Source of the DNA: JAVVHH01 sp964235765 | Lineage (GTDB): Bacteria; Pseudomonadota; Alphaproteobacteria; Acetobacterales; Acetobacteraceae | Length of the DNA stretch: 22,280 bases | Assembly: GCA_964235765.1 (NCBI GenBank) | Contig: CAXSDH010000059.1 | Span: 1-22,280 of the forward strand | Direction: 5' to 3' | In this document: one piece after another, positions 1 to 6,692 of the stretch | Layout of the letters: every line of letters begins with the position of its first letter | How positions within the stretch are numbered: position 1 is the stretch's first letter | Translations under genes and position numbers: made by a program | Notes under the pieces: generated by a model | Told to the model about the DNA's origin: nothing | Databases searched by the model: none | The model's input: only the letters and a program-made list of their open reading frames with translations

Positions 1-45
1 GGCGGTTTAGCAAACCGCTGCCTTCAGCCACTCGGCCACCCCTCC
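1..45 (-). tRNA. tRNA-Ser (anticodon GCU), 3' part missing
   Basis: This is the 5' portion of a serine tRNA that reads AGC/AGU codons; the gene runs off the left edge. Reading the minus strand from 45, I see a 7-base acceptor arm GGAGGGG, then TG, a D arm framed by GCC and GGC, and an anticodon stem GCGGT/ACCGC. The stem encloses loop TTGCTAA, with anticodon GCT at 11-9. The variable arm, T arm and 3' acceptor strand lie outside the window. The partial sequence is a textbook bacterial class II tRNA-Ser start. Confidence 0.93.
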
Positions 46-90
46 GCCGGGGTCGTTGCACAGCGTTGCCCGCCGTTTCTATGCCTTCGG

Positions 91-711
91 CTAACTCAGC
101 GCAACCTCGAAGCCGCGCCGAACCGAGGGCCGCGCCATCAGGGTCTCGTACCAGCGTTTCACGTTCGGGAACTCGGTGAGGTCGATCTTGTGGCGCTCGT
201 GCCGCCAGGCCCAGCCAACGGTGGCGAAATCGGCGATCGACAGCGCTCCCGCTACAAACTCGGCAAGGGCGAGGCGGCGGTCGAGCACGCCGTAAAGCCG
301 CTTGGTCTCCTTGCTGTAACGCGCCAGCCCATACGCTTGATCCGCCTCGTTGACGGTCAGAAAATGGTGGACTTGGCCCAGCATGGGTCCGAATCCGCCC
401 ATCTGCCACATCAGCCATTCGATGACCGGAACACGGGCCCGAGCGTCTTGCGGCATAAACAGCCCCGTCTTCTCCGCCAGATAGATCAGAATGGCGCCCG
501 ACTCGAACACTGAAATCGGCGCGCCCCCCGGTCCCTCGTCATCGATGATCGCGGGAATACGATTGTTCGGGCTGATCTCGAGGAAGGCCGGCGCGAACTG
601 CTGGTCTTTGGTGATGTCGACGACTTTCACCTGATACTTGAGGCCCATCTCCTCCAAGGCAACGCTGACCTTGCGTCCGTTCGGCGTGTTCCAGGTATGA
701 AGCTCGATCAT
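91..711 (-). CDS. Glutathione S-transferase, YfcG/YghU-like (Nu class)
   Basis: This 206-residue cytosolic protein has a thioredoxin-like N-terminal domain (about 1-85) and a helical C-terminal domain. The N-terminal motif TPNGRK and the segment ISPNNRIPAI followed by FESGAILIYLAEKTG match YfcG-type enzymes, which act as GSH-dependent disulfide oxidoreductases. Thr9 and Asn11 fall where E. coli YfcG uses Thr9/Asn11 to activate glutathione in place of a catalytic Tyr, Ser or Cys. The reading frame stays open upstream, but the ATG at 711 is preferred. It follows a GGAAGG-type ribosome site and begins the canonical MIELHTW sequence. The gene diverges from the transporter at 831. The natural substrate cannot be told from sequence. 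Family assignment is firm; the specific reaction is inferred. Confidence 0.93.
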   Translation of the reverse strand: MIELHTWNTPNGRKVSVALEEMGLKYQVKVVDITKDQQFAPAFLEISPNNRIPAIIDDEGPGGAPISVFESGAILIYLAEKTGLFMPQDARARVPVIEWLMWQMGGFGPMLGQVHHFLTVNEADQAYGLARYSKETKRLYGVLDRRLALAEFVAGALSIADFATVGWAWRHERHKIDLTEFPNVKRWYETLMARPSVRRGFEVALS

Positions 712-830
712 CGCGTCGCCTTCCGCTTTTCCGGACGGTAGGCGGAGCAGACGGTCGGAGCAAGTGGCACTCCGATTGCATTCAAAGCTGCATTCGAGGC
801 CGACCAACCTGCTGAATGCTGGAGCGACCG
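712..830. promoter_or_regulatory. Divergent intergenic control region (GST / MFS transporter)
   Basis: The 119 bases between two divergent starts must hold both promoters unless transcription enters from elsewhere. The 7-mer TGCATTC occurs at 777-783 and again at 789-795, one helical turn apart. Its core reappears inverted as GAATGC at 814-819. This spacing is compatible with a regulator binding site, but no family can be assigned. No clear -35/-10 pair is visible. The ribosome site of the rightward gene (GGAG, 821-824) lies at the right end. Confidence 0.4.
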
Positions 831-2084
831 ATGGGCACGACGACTGCAACACCGACCCTCATGGCTCCCGCGGCAAGCACGCGATGGATACAACTGATAC
901 TCGGGCTGGTGTGCATGATGGCGATCTCCAGCCCGCAATACGTCTGGGCGCTGTTTACGAAGCCGCTGGGCACGGCGCTCGGCGCCTCGGCTCCGGCCAT
1001 CCAAGTCACCTTCAGCATCCTCATCGTGCTGCAAACCTTCTTCAGCCCCTTCCAGGGTTGGATGGTCGAGCGGTTCGGGCCGCGCTGGCTCATCGCTGCG
1101 GGCTGCGCCCTCACCGGGCTAAGCTGGGTGCTCGCGGCCTATGCGACGTCGCTATGGGGTTTATACGCCACCTATGGCCTGCTCGGAGGCCTGGGAACCG
1201 GCATCGTCTACATCGGCGTGGTGGGCCAAATGGTTCGCTGGTTTCCGGACCGGCGCGGCTTCGCCGCCGGCATGGTGGCCGCCGGCTACGGCATGGGCGC
1301 GATCGCGACGACATTCCCGATCTCCGACAGCCTGGCCGCCAGCGGATACCAGAGCACGCTGACGACGTTCGGCCTCATCTTCGGCGTCGTGGGCGTCGTG
1401 GCCGCACTCGGCCTCAAGGCAGCTCCGGCACTGCCCGCCCGAAGCCAGCTCGCCGTCAGCGAGCGGGATACGGCGACCGGCGACATGCTCCGCAACCCGA
1501 TCTTCTGGCTCATGTTCGTCATGATGGCGATGATGTCCACGTCCGGCCTGATGGTCACCTCGCAGATCGGTGCCTTCGCGGGCGATTTCGGCATCACCAA
1601 GGTCATGCTCTGGGGGTTCGCGGCCCTGCCGCTCGCGCTCACCATCGACCGGTTCTGCAACGGGCTGACCCGGCCGTTCTTCGGCTGGGTCTCCGACCGC
1701 ATCGGGCGCGAGAACACCATGTGCCTGGCGTTCGCGCTCGAGGGCATCGCCATGGCCGCCTGGCTGGCCACCAGCGGCAACCCAATGCTGTTCGTGCTGC
1801 TGTCAGGCGTGGTGTTCTTCGGCTGGGGCGAAATCTTCTCGCTGTTCCCCAGCACGCTGACCGATACGTTCGGCGCCGGCAACGCCACGAAGAACTACGG
1901 CTGCCTCTACATCGCGCAAGGCATCGGCGCGATTTTCGGCGGTCCCCTTGCCTCCCTGCTGCACGACGGCACCGGCAGTTGGACGCCGGTGTTCAGCCTC
2001 GCCATCTGCGCCGACCTGCTGACGGCGCTGCTGGCCATTGTCGCGCTGAAGCCGATGCGGGCCCGGTTCATGGCCCGGGCGTAA
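831..2084 (+). CDS. MFS transporter, oxalate/formate antiporter (OxlT/OFA) family
   Basis: This inner-membrane carrier of 417 residues is built almost entirely of hydrophobic segments, as expected for 12 helices. OFA-family landmarks are visible: ISSPQYVW in helix 1, RWFPDRRGFAAGMVAAGYG after helix 4, NGLTRPFFGWVSDRIGR at helix 8 (Arg281) and LFPSTLTDTFG plus NYG near helix 11. Arg281 aligns with substrate-binding Arg272 of Oxalobacter OxlT. The position of OxlT Lys355 appears to be Gln363 here (IAQGIGAIFGG). The start at 831 is chosen over the in-frame ATG at 816 because GGAG lies six bases before it. No oxalyl-CoA decarboxylase or formyl-CoA transferase gene is nearby, so the transported acid is unknown. 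The last 17 bases overlap the convergent gatB. Confidence 0.9.
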   Translation: MGTTTATPTLMAPAASTRWIQLILGLVCMMAISSPQYVWALFTKPLGTALGASAPAIQVTFSILIVLQTFFSPFQGWMVERFGPRWLIAAGCALTGLSWVLAAYATSLWGLYATYGLLGGLGTGIVYIGVVGQMVRWFPDRRGFAAGMVAAGYGMGAIATTFPISDSLAASGYQSTLTTFGLIFGVVGVVAALGLKAAPALPARSQLAVSERDTATGDMLRNPIFWLMFVMMAMMSTSGLMVTSQIGAFAGDFGITKVMLWGFAALPLALTIDRFCNGLTRPFFGWVSDRIGRENTMCLAFALEGIAMAAWLATSGNPMLFVLLSGVVFFGWGEIFSLFPSTLTDTFGAGNATKNYGCLYIAQGIGAIFGGPLASLLHDGTGSWTPVFSLAICADLLTALLAIVALKPMRARFMARA

Positions 2085-3531
2085 CCAGCCTCGCCTTTAA
2101 GGCTTCGTTAACCAGGGCCGGGTTACCCTTGCCTGCCATCGCCTTCATCACCTGGCCGACGAAGAAGCCGAACAGCTTGTCTTTGCCGGACCGGTACTCC
2201 GCTAGCTTGTCCGGGTTCGCCGCCAGCACCTGGTCGACCGCCGCATCGATCGCTCCGGTATCGGTCACCTGGCGCAGGCCGCTCGCCTCCACGATGGCTG
2301 CCGCGTCGCGTCCAGTCTCGACCATCGACTCGAACACCTCCTTGGCGATGCGGCCGTTGATCGTCTTGTCGGCAAGCAGGTCCAGCAAGCCGCCCAGCGC
2401 CGCCGCGGAAACCGGGCTGTCGGCGATGCTGCGGCCCGTCCGGTTCAACGCGGCGAAGAAGTCGCCCATCATCCAGTTCGCCGCCAGCTTGGCATCACGG
2501 CCGCGCGCCACGGTCTCGTAGAAGGAAGCCGTCTCCTGCTCGGCCACGAGCACCGCGGCGTCGTATGGTGAAAGGCCGTACTCGCTGACGAACCGGGCGC
2601 GCTTGGGGTCCGGCAACTCGGGCAGCTCAGCCCGCAGCGCGGCCACCCAGGCCTCGTCCAGCACCAGCGGCAGCAGGTCCGGATCGGGAAAATACCGGTA
2701 GTCGTGCGCGTCTTCCTTGCTGCGCAGGCTGCGCGTCTCGCCGCGCTGCGGGTCGAACAACCGCGTTTCCTGGCTCACGGCGCCGCCGCTTTCCCAGACC
2801 GCAACCTGGCGGACCGCCTCGGCCTCGATCGCCTGCATCACGAAGCGGACCGAGTTGACGTTCTTGACCTCGCAGCGCGTACGGAACGGCTCGCCGGCCC
2901 GGCGCACCGACACGTTCACGTCCGCCCGCATCGAGCCCTCCTCCATGTTGCCGTCGCACGTGCCGAGATAACGCAGAATGGTGCGAAGCTTCCGCAAGTA
3001 GGCGCCGGCCTCTTCGGGGCTGCGCAAGTCCGGCTCGCTGACGATCTCCATCAGCGCCACGCCCGAGCGGTTGAGGTCGATGTAGCTCTTGGTCGGGTGC
3101 TGGTCGTGCAGCGACTTGCCGGCGTCCTGCTCCAGGTGCAGCCGGGTCACGCCGATGCGCTTGCTGCTGCCGTCGGCCAACTCGACCTCGACGGACCCAG
3201 CGCCCACCACGGGGTGTTCGTACTGGCTGATCTGATACCCGGCGGGCAGGTCGGCGTAGAAGTAGTTCTTGCGGTCGAACCGGCTGACCAGGTTGATCTG
3301 CGCGTCGAGGCCAAGCCCGGTGCGCACGGCCTGCGCCACGCACTCCCGGTTGATCACCGGCAGCATACCGGGGAACGCTGCGTCCACGAAGCTCACCTGC
3401 GTGTTCGGCTCCGCGCCGAACTTGGTGGCCGCTCCGCTGAACAGCTTGGACTGGCTGATGACCTGGGCATGCACCTCGAGGCCGATCACCACCTCCCAGG
3501 GGCCGGACGCGCCATCGACGGCGTAGCTCAT
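2068..3531 (-). CDS. gatB: Asp-tRNA(Asn)/Glu-tRNA(Gln) amidotransferase subunit B
   Basis: GatB is the kinase/tRNA-binding subunit of GatCAB. It phosphorylates the side chain of mischarged Glu-tRNA(Gln) or Asp-tRNA(Asn) so that ammonia from GatA can amidate it. The 487-residue length is normal. The N-terminal catalytic cradle shows VIGLEVHAQV, the YQISQYEHPVV segment, LHLEQDAGKS, and the family signature around DLNRSGVALMEIVSEPD followed by DGNMEEGSMRADVNVSVR. The C-terminal part is the YqeY-like helical tRNA-binding domain. Its ATG overlaps the gatA stop by four bases (ATGA, 3531-3528), indicating translational coupling. Its 3' end overlaps the convergent transporter by 17 bases, leaving no room for an intergenic terminator. 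Confidence 0.98.
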   Translation of the reverse strand: MSYAVDGASGPWEVVIGLEVHAQVISQSKLFSGAATKFGAEPNTQVSFVDAAFPGMLPVINRECVAQAVRTGLGLDAQINLVSRFDRKNYFYADLPAGYQISQYEHPVVGAGSVEVELADGSSKRIGVTRLHLEQDAGKSLHDQHPTKSYIDLNRSGVALMEIVSEPDLRSPEEAGAYLRKLRTILRYLGTCDGNMEEGSMRADVNVSVRRAGEPFRTRCEVKNVNSVRFVMQAIEAEAVRQVAVWESGGAVSQETRLFDPQRGETRSLRSKEDAHDYRYFPDPDLLPLVLDEAWVAALRAELPELPDPKRARFVSEYGLSPYDAAVLVAEQETASFYETVARGRDAKLAANWMMGDFFAALNRTGRSIADSPVSAAALGGLLDLLADKTINGRIAKEVFESMVETGRDAAAIVEASGLRQVTDTGAIDAAVDQVLAANPDKLAEYRSGKDKLFGFFVGQVMKAMAGKGNPALVNEALKARLVTPGP

Positions 3532-5009
3532 CGCAAAGCTCCCGCCCGGATCGGCGGCATTTCCGTGAAGCCCGCCGCCCGCTCGAGCGCGCCGGCCACC
3601 GCGAACACGGTTTCCTCGTCGAACGGCCGGCCCAGCACCTGCAACCCGAGCGGCAGTCCCTGCCCGTCCAGCCCGGCGGGCACGGAGATGCCGGGAATGC
3701 CCGCCATGCTGGCCGGCACGGTGAACACGTCGTTCAGGTACATCTTCACCGGGTCATCCATGTTCTCTCCCTGCGCGAAGGCGGCGGACGGCGCGGTGGG
3801 GGTCAGCAAGGCGTCCACCCGCGCGAATACATCCGTAAAATCCCGCAGGATCAACGCTCTCACCTTTTGCGCCCGCAAGTAGTAGGCCTCGTAATATCCG
3901 GCCGACAGCACGTAGGCGCCGATCATGATGCGCCGCCGCACTTCGGCGCCGAACCCTTCGGCCCGAGTGCGCTCATACAGCTCGGTCAGGTCGCCGCCAT
4001 CCACCCGCAGCCCAAACCGCACGCCGTCATACCGCGCCAGGTTGGACGAACATTCCGCTGGGGCCACGATGTAATAGGTGGCAAGCCCATATCTCGTATG
4101 CGGCAGCGACACATCGACCGTCTCCGCCCCCTGCTCGCGCAGCCAGGCCAGGCCCTGCTGCCAGAGCGCGTCGATCTCGGGCGGCATGCTGTCGGAGCGG
4201 TACTCCCGCGGCACGCCGATCCGCAGGCCGCGCACGCCCCGGCGGCAGGCGGCGGCGAAGTCGGGCACGGCGCGTTCGGCCGAGGTGCTGTCCTTGGGGT
4301 CGAACCCGGCCATGCTGCCCAGCAGCACCGCGCAGTCCTCCACCGTACGCGCAACCGGCCCCGCCTGGTCCAGCGACGACGCGAAGGCGACGATGCCCCA
4401 GCGCGAGCACCGCCCATAGGTCGGCTTGATCCCCACGATGCCGGTGAACGAGGCGGGCTGGCGGATGGAGCCGCCGGTGTCCGTCGCGGTCGCGCCCAGC
4501 GCGAGGCGCGCCGCAACCGCCGCCACCGACCCGCCGGAGGAGCCGCCGGGCACCAGCCGGCGGTTGTTCGACTGGGTCCAAGGGCTTTCGACCGGGCCGT
4601 AGGCAGAGGTCATGTTGGACGAGCCCATGGCGAACTCGTCCATGTTCGTCTTGCCCAGGAACACCGCGCCATCCCGCAACAGGTTGGCGGTCACGGTGCT
4701 TTCGTAGGGTGGGATGAACGGCTCAAGGATACGGCTGCCCGCCGTGGTCCGCGTACCCTTGGTGCAGAACAGGTCCTTGATCCCCAGCGGCAGGCCGAGC
4801 AGCGGACGCCGATCGCCCGCGGCCCGTGCGGCATCGGCGGACTGCGCGCCATCCCGGGCCTGCTCCGCCATCACCGTGATGTAGGCGTTCAACCGCGGGT
4901 TCAGCGCCTCGATCGCGTCAAGATGCGCGCCGGTCAGCTCGGCGGCGGTGAAATCGCCGCGGCGCAGCCCGTCCCGCGCCTGCACGAGGGTGAGGTCGGT
5001 CAGCATCAT
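3528..5009 (-). CDS. gatA: Asp-tRNA(Asn)/Glu-tRNA(Gln) amidotransferase subunit A
   Basis: GatA is the amidase subunit that releases ammonia from glutamine for tRNA-dependent amidation. The 493-residue protein carries the amidase-signature Ser-cisSer-Lys triad: Lys78 in GLPLGIKDL, Ser157 in PGGSSGGS and Ser181 in TDTGGSIRQPA. The spacing matches S. aureus GatA Lys79/Ser154/Ser178. The frame stays open far upstream, but the start is placed at the ATG at 5009. That codon overlaps the gatC stop as ATGA (5009-5006) and begins the usual short N-terminus. A second ATG follows immediately at 5006. A purine-rich ribosome site (AAGGTGG) precedes it. The gene lies between gatC and gatB in a coupled operon. 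Confidence 0.98.
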   Translation of the reverse strand: MMLTDLTLVQARDGLRRGDFTAAELTGAHLDAIEALNPRLNAYITVMAEQARDGAQSADAARAAGDRRPLLGLPLGIKDLFCTKGTRTTAGSRILEPFIPPYESTVTANLLRDGAVFLGKTNMDEFAMGSSNMTSAYGPVESPWTQSNNRRLVPGGSSGGSVAAVAARLALGATATDTGGSIRQPASFTGIVGIKPTYGRCSRWGIVAFASSLDQAGPVARTVEDCAVLLGSMAGFDPKDSTSAERAVPDFAAACRRGVRGLRIGVPREYRSDSMPPEIDALWQQGLAWLREQGAETVDVSLPHTRYGLATYYIVAPAECSSNLARYDGVRFGLRVDGGDLTELYERTRAEGFGAEVRRRIMIGAYVLSAGYYEAYYLRAQKVRALILRDFTDVFARVDALLTPTAPSAAFAQGENMDDPVKMYLNDVFTVPASMAGIPGISVPAGLDGQGLPLGLQVLGRPFDEETVFAVAGALERAAGFTEMPPIRAGALR

Positions 5010-5293
5010 TCCACCACCTTCGGCACGGCGTAGAAGGCGCCGGCGCGGTCCGGCGCGTTCGACAGCACCGCCTCCGCCATGCCGCCATCCGAGACCACGT
5101 CGTCCCGCATCCGCATCGCCATCGCCGCCGCGCCGGTCAGCGGCGCGATCCCCTCGACATCGACCTCGTTCAGTTGCTCGATCCAGCCCAGGATGCCGTT
5201 CAGCTCCGATTGCAGGCGGGGCACGTCGGCCTCCTCCACGTGGAGGCGGGCAAGCTTGGCGATGCGGCGGACCGTCGCGGGATCGAGCGACAT
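5006..5293 (-). CDS. gatC: Asp-tRNA(Asn)/Glu-tRNA(Gln) amidotransferase subunit C
   Basis: GatC is the small non-catalytic subunit that wraps round the GatA-GatB interface and stabilises the complex. The 95-residue length is typical. The family pattern is visible: the N-terminal helix DPATVRRIAKLARLHV, the middle helix with ILGWIEQLNEVDVEG, the PLTG segment, the RDDVV stretch and the C-terminal FYAVPKVVE that docks onto GatA. It is first in the gatCAB operon. The start at 5293 lies only 50 bases from the divergent ruvX start, so the two share a compact promoter region. Confidence 0.97.
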   Translation of the reverse strand: MSLDPATVRRIAKLARLHVEEADVPRLQSELNGILGWIEQLNEVDVEGIAPLTGAAAMAMRMRDDVVSDGGMAEAVLSNAPDRAGAFYAVPKVVE

Positions 5294-5322
5294 GGGCGAT
5301 ACCTTGCTGTGGATGGCGTGCA

Positions 5323-5339
5323 GCCGGTGTGATACCGGC
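5323..5339. repeat. Inverted repeat in the gatC-ruvX divergent region
   Basis: Arms GCCGGT (5323-5328) and ACCGGC (5334-5339) flank a 5-base spacer, ending four bases before the ruvX ATG at 5344. In the ruvX transcript this could fold as a 6-pair hairpin covering the place where a ribosome site should be; no clear Shine-Dalgarno sequence is seen there. In DNA it could equally be an operator between the two divergent genes. Function is not established. Confidence 0.5.
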
Positions 5340-5343
5340 CGCC

Positions 5344-5844
5344 ATGCCTCTGTTCAACATGGCGCAGCTTCGCGCGCAACTGGCGCGCCATCAGCGGCTG
5401 ATCGGGCTGGATCCCGGGGCGCGGACGATCGGCGTCGCCCTGTCCGACGTCGGGCTGATGATCGCCTCGCCCTATCGCGCGCTGCGCCGGGCCAAGCTGG
5501 GCCAGAATGCGGCCGAGATCACGGCGATGGCCCGGCATGAAGGCGCGGGCGGCCTGGTGGTCGGCTGGCCGCTCTCCATGGACGGCACGATGGGCCCGGC
5601 CGCACAGGCGGCACGCGACTGGGCCCGGGCGCTCACCGAGGCCACCGGGCTGCCGGCCGCCTTATGGGATGAGCGCCTCTCCTCCTCGGCCGTCAACCGC
5701 TTCCTGATCCAGGAAGCCGACATGACCCGGCGCAAACGCGCCGCGGTGGTCGACGGCATGGCCGCCGCCTACATCCTACAGGCAGCGCTCGATGCAAGCG
5801 GCGATTTGGGGGCAAGCGTCGAGTTGGGGGCGAGCGGCGATTAG
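5344..5844 (+). CDS. ruvX: RuvX/YqgF family Holliday-junction resolvase-like nuclease
   Basis: This is an RNase H-fold nuclease of the YqgF/RuvX family, which family members link to 16S rRNA 5'-end maturation and possibly to Holliday-junction processing. Within 166 residues I see the first acidic motif LIGLDPGARTIGVALSD, the VVGWPLSMDGT segment, WDERLSSSAVNRFL and the C-terminal acidic motif VVDGMAAAYILQAAL. The start at 5344 fits homologous N-termini, though it lacks a good ribosome site. ATG 5359 is a weaker alternative. The last residues, after ALDAS, are an 18-base tandem repeat encoding a GAS/GD-rich tail. Its TAG overlaps the convergent ycjF stop by four bases. ruvX beside gatCAB is a plausible conserved neighbourhood. 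Confidence 0.95.
   Translation: MPLFNMAQLRAQLARHQRLIGLDPGARTIGVALSDVGLMIASPYRALRRAKLGQNAAEITAMARHEGAGGLVVGWPLSMDGTMGPAAQAARDWARALTEATGLPAALWDERLSSSAVNRFLIQEADMTRRKRAAVVDGMAAAYILQAALDASGDLGASVELGASGD
5800..5843 (+). repeat. 18-bp tandem repeat, about 2.4 copies, in the ruvX 3' end
   Basis: Unit 1 (5800-5817) and unit 2 (5818-5835) share the core TTGGGGGC with a few mismatches. A partial third unit (5836-5843) runs into the stop codon. The repeat encodes the low-complexity tail that extends RuvX beyond its conserved fold, and it reaches the overlapping ycjF stop on the other strand. It looks like slippage-generated sequence. Confidence 0.7.
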
Positions 5845-6692
5845 GGCTGCGGCGGCAAGGGGTCGCAGGCGGCGGCGGCGGTGCGCGCGAGCACCAGCAT
5901 ACGCCGGGCCGCGATGCCGGCGCCGGCGGCCTCGCCCAGGGCATGCGCCAGCAAAGGGCTGGACAGGAGGGCGTGGGCCGCGGTGTTGCCGGCGATTTCG
6001 GCCGCTCCCACCAGGGTCGCCGCGAGCGCGGTGCGGCGGAACAGCGCCAATGTGCCGAACGCGCCGGGGCGCACGCCGTATAGCGCGGCGACCTGCCGGA
6101 TCAGGCGGACGCCCCGCCAGGCCACCAGCATGACGTCCAGCGCCGGCGACGGCATGGCGGCGATCCCGGCGACGACTTGCACCGCGGCCGTCCGGCCCAA
6201 TGCGGCGGCACTGTCCCGCAGGTTCCGCCCTGGTCCTGCCCGCAGCAGGGCGAGCACCGCATCGGGATCGTTGATTGTCCGCAGCGCCGGCAGCAGCGCC
6301 GGGCCGCCCGGCACCAGGGCAGCCCAGGACTGCGCCGCCGCCGCGATGCGCACGGCCTCGCCGGAGGCGAGGTCCGCCCGCAGCCGGTCCACATGCCGCA
6401 GGGCCAGCAGCGCGCGAACCTCGCGCCAGATCCCGGCGCCCAGCAGCCCAAACCCCGCGAGGGCGACGGCCAGGCTGAGCCAGCCCAGCCAGGCCGCGCG
6501 GATGAATTGATCGGCGACGAAGTTGCCGGCGGCGAGCAGGGTAAAACCGGCCGCCAGCACAGCGACGCCGCCGAGGGCAGGAGCGGCCGTGCTCCGCGGC
6601 GGCGCTGGCTCCGATATTACGCCAAGGGGCGCCTCCTCCAGCCGTGGCGCTGGCGCTTCCTCGAGGCGGAAGAACGGGGCCGGAGCCGTCAC
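5841..6692 (-). CDS. ycjF: YcjF/UPF0283 (DUF697) family inner-membrane protein
   Basis: This 283-residue membrane protein is of the YcjF/TIGR01620 type, found in E. coli as the partner gene of ycjX. Its molecular role is unknown. The N-terminal 35 residues are proline- and acid-rich and contain RLEEAP twice. Two adjacent hydrophobic segments follow (about 38-58 and 65-90), then an amphipathic region and a further hydrophobic stretch near 222-245 (ALAATLVGAAEIAGNTAA). GTG at 6692 is the start: it overlaps the ycjX TGA (GTGA, 6692-6689) and has GGAGG seven bases upstream. At 283 residues it is shorter than the roughly 350 common in the family, mainly at the N-terminus. Co-translation with ycjX supports a joint function. 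Confidence 0.85.
   Translation of the reverse strand: MTAPAPFFRLEEAPAPRLEEAPLGVISEPAPPRSTAAPALGGVAVLAAGFTLLAAGNFVADQFIRAAWLGWLSLAVALAGFGLLGAGIWREVRALLALRHVDRLRADLASGEAVRIAAAAQSWAALVPGGPALLPALRTINDPDAVLALLRAGPGRNLRDSAAALGRTAAVQVVAGIAAMPSPALDVMLVAWRGVRLIRQVAALYGVRPGAFGTLALFRRTALAATLVGAAEIAGNTAAHALLSSPLLAHALGEAAGAGIAARRMLVLARTAAAACDPLPPQP

Noticed and set aside
2081..2126. Inverted repeats near the convergent transporter/gatB ends (GTAACC/GGTTAC and GCCTTTAAGGC)
   Set aside because: They lie inside the gatB coding sequence, have long or no loops and no T-run, so a terminator call is not supported.
764..2521. Long open frame (585 codons) on the plus strand
   Set aside because: It is a shadow of the transporter and the gatB antisense strand; its composition is Arg/Ala/Pro-rich with no family motif, and it spans two convergent real genes.
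3528..5360. 610-codon frame suggesting a long GatA
   Set aside because: The residues before 5009 are an out-of-frame reading of gatC. The ATGA overlap and family length support the shorter protein.
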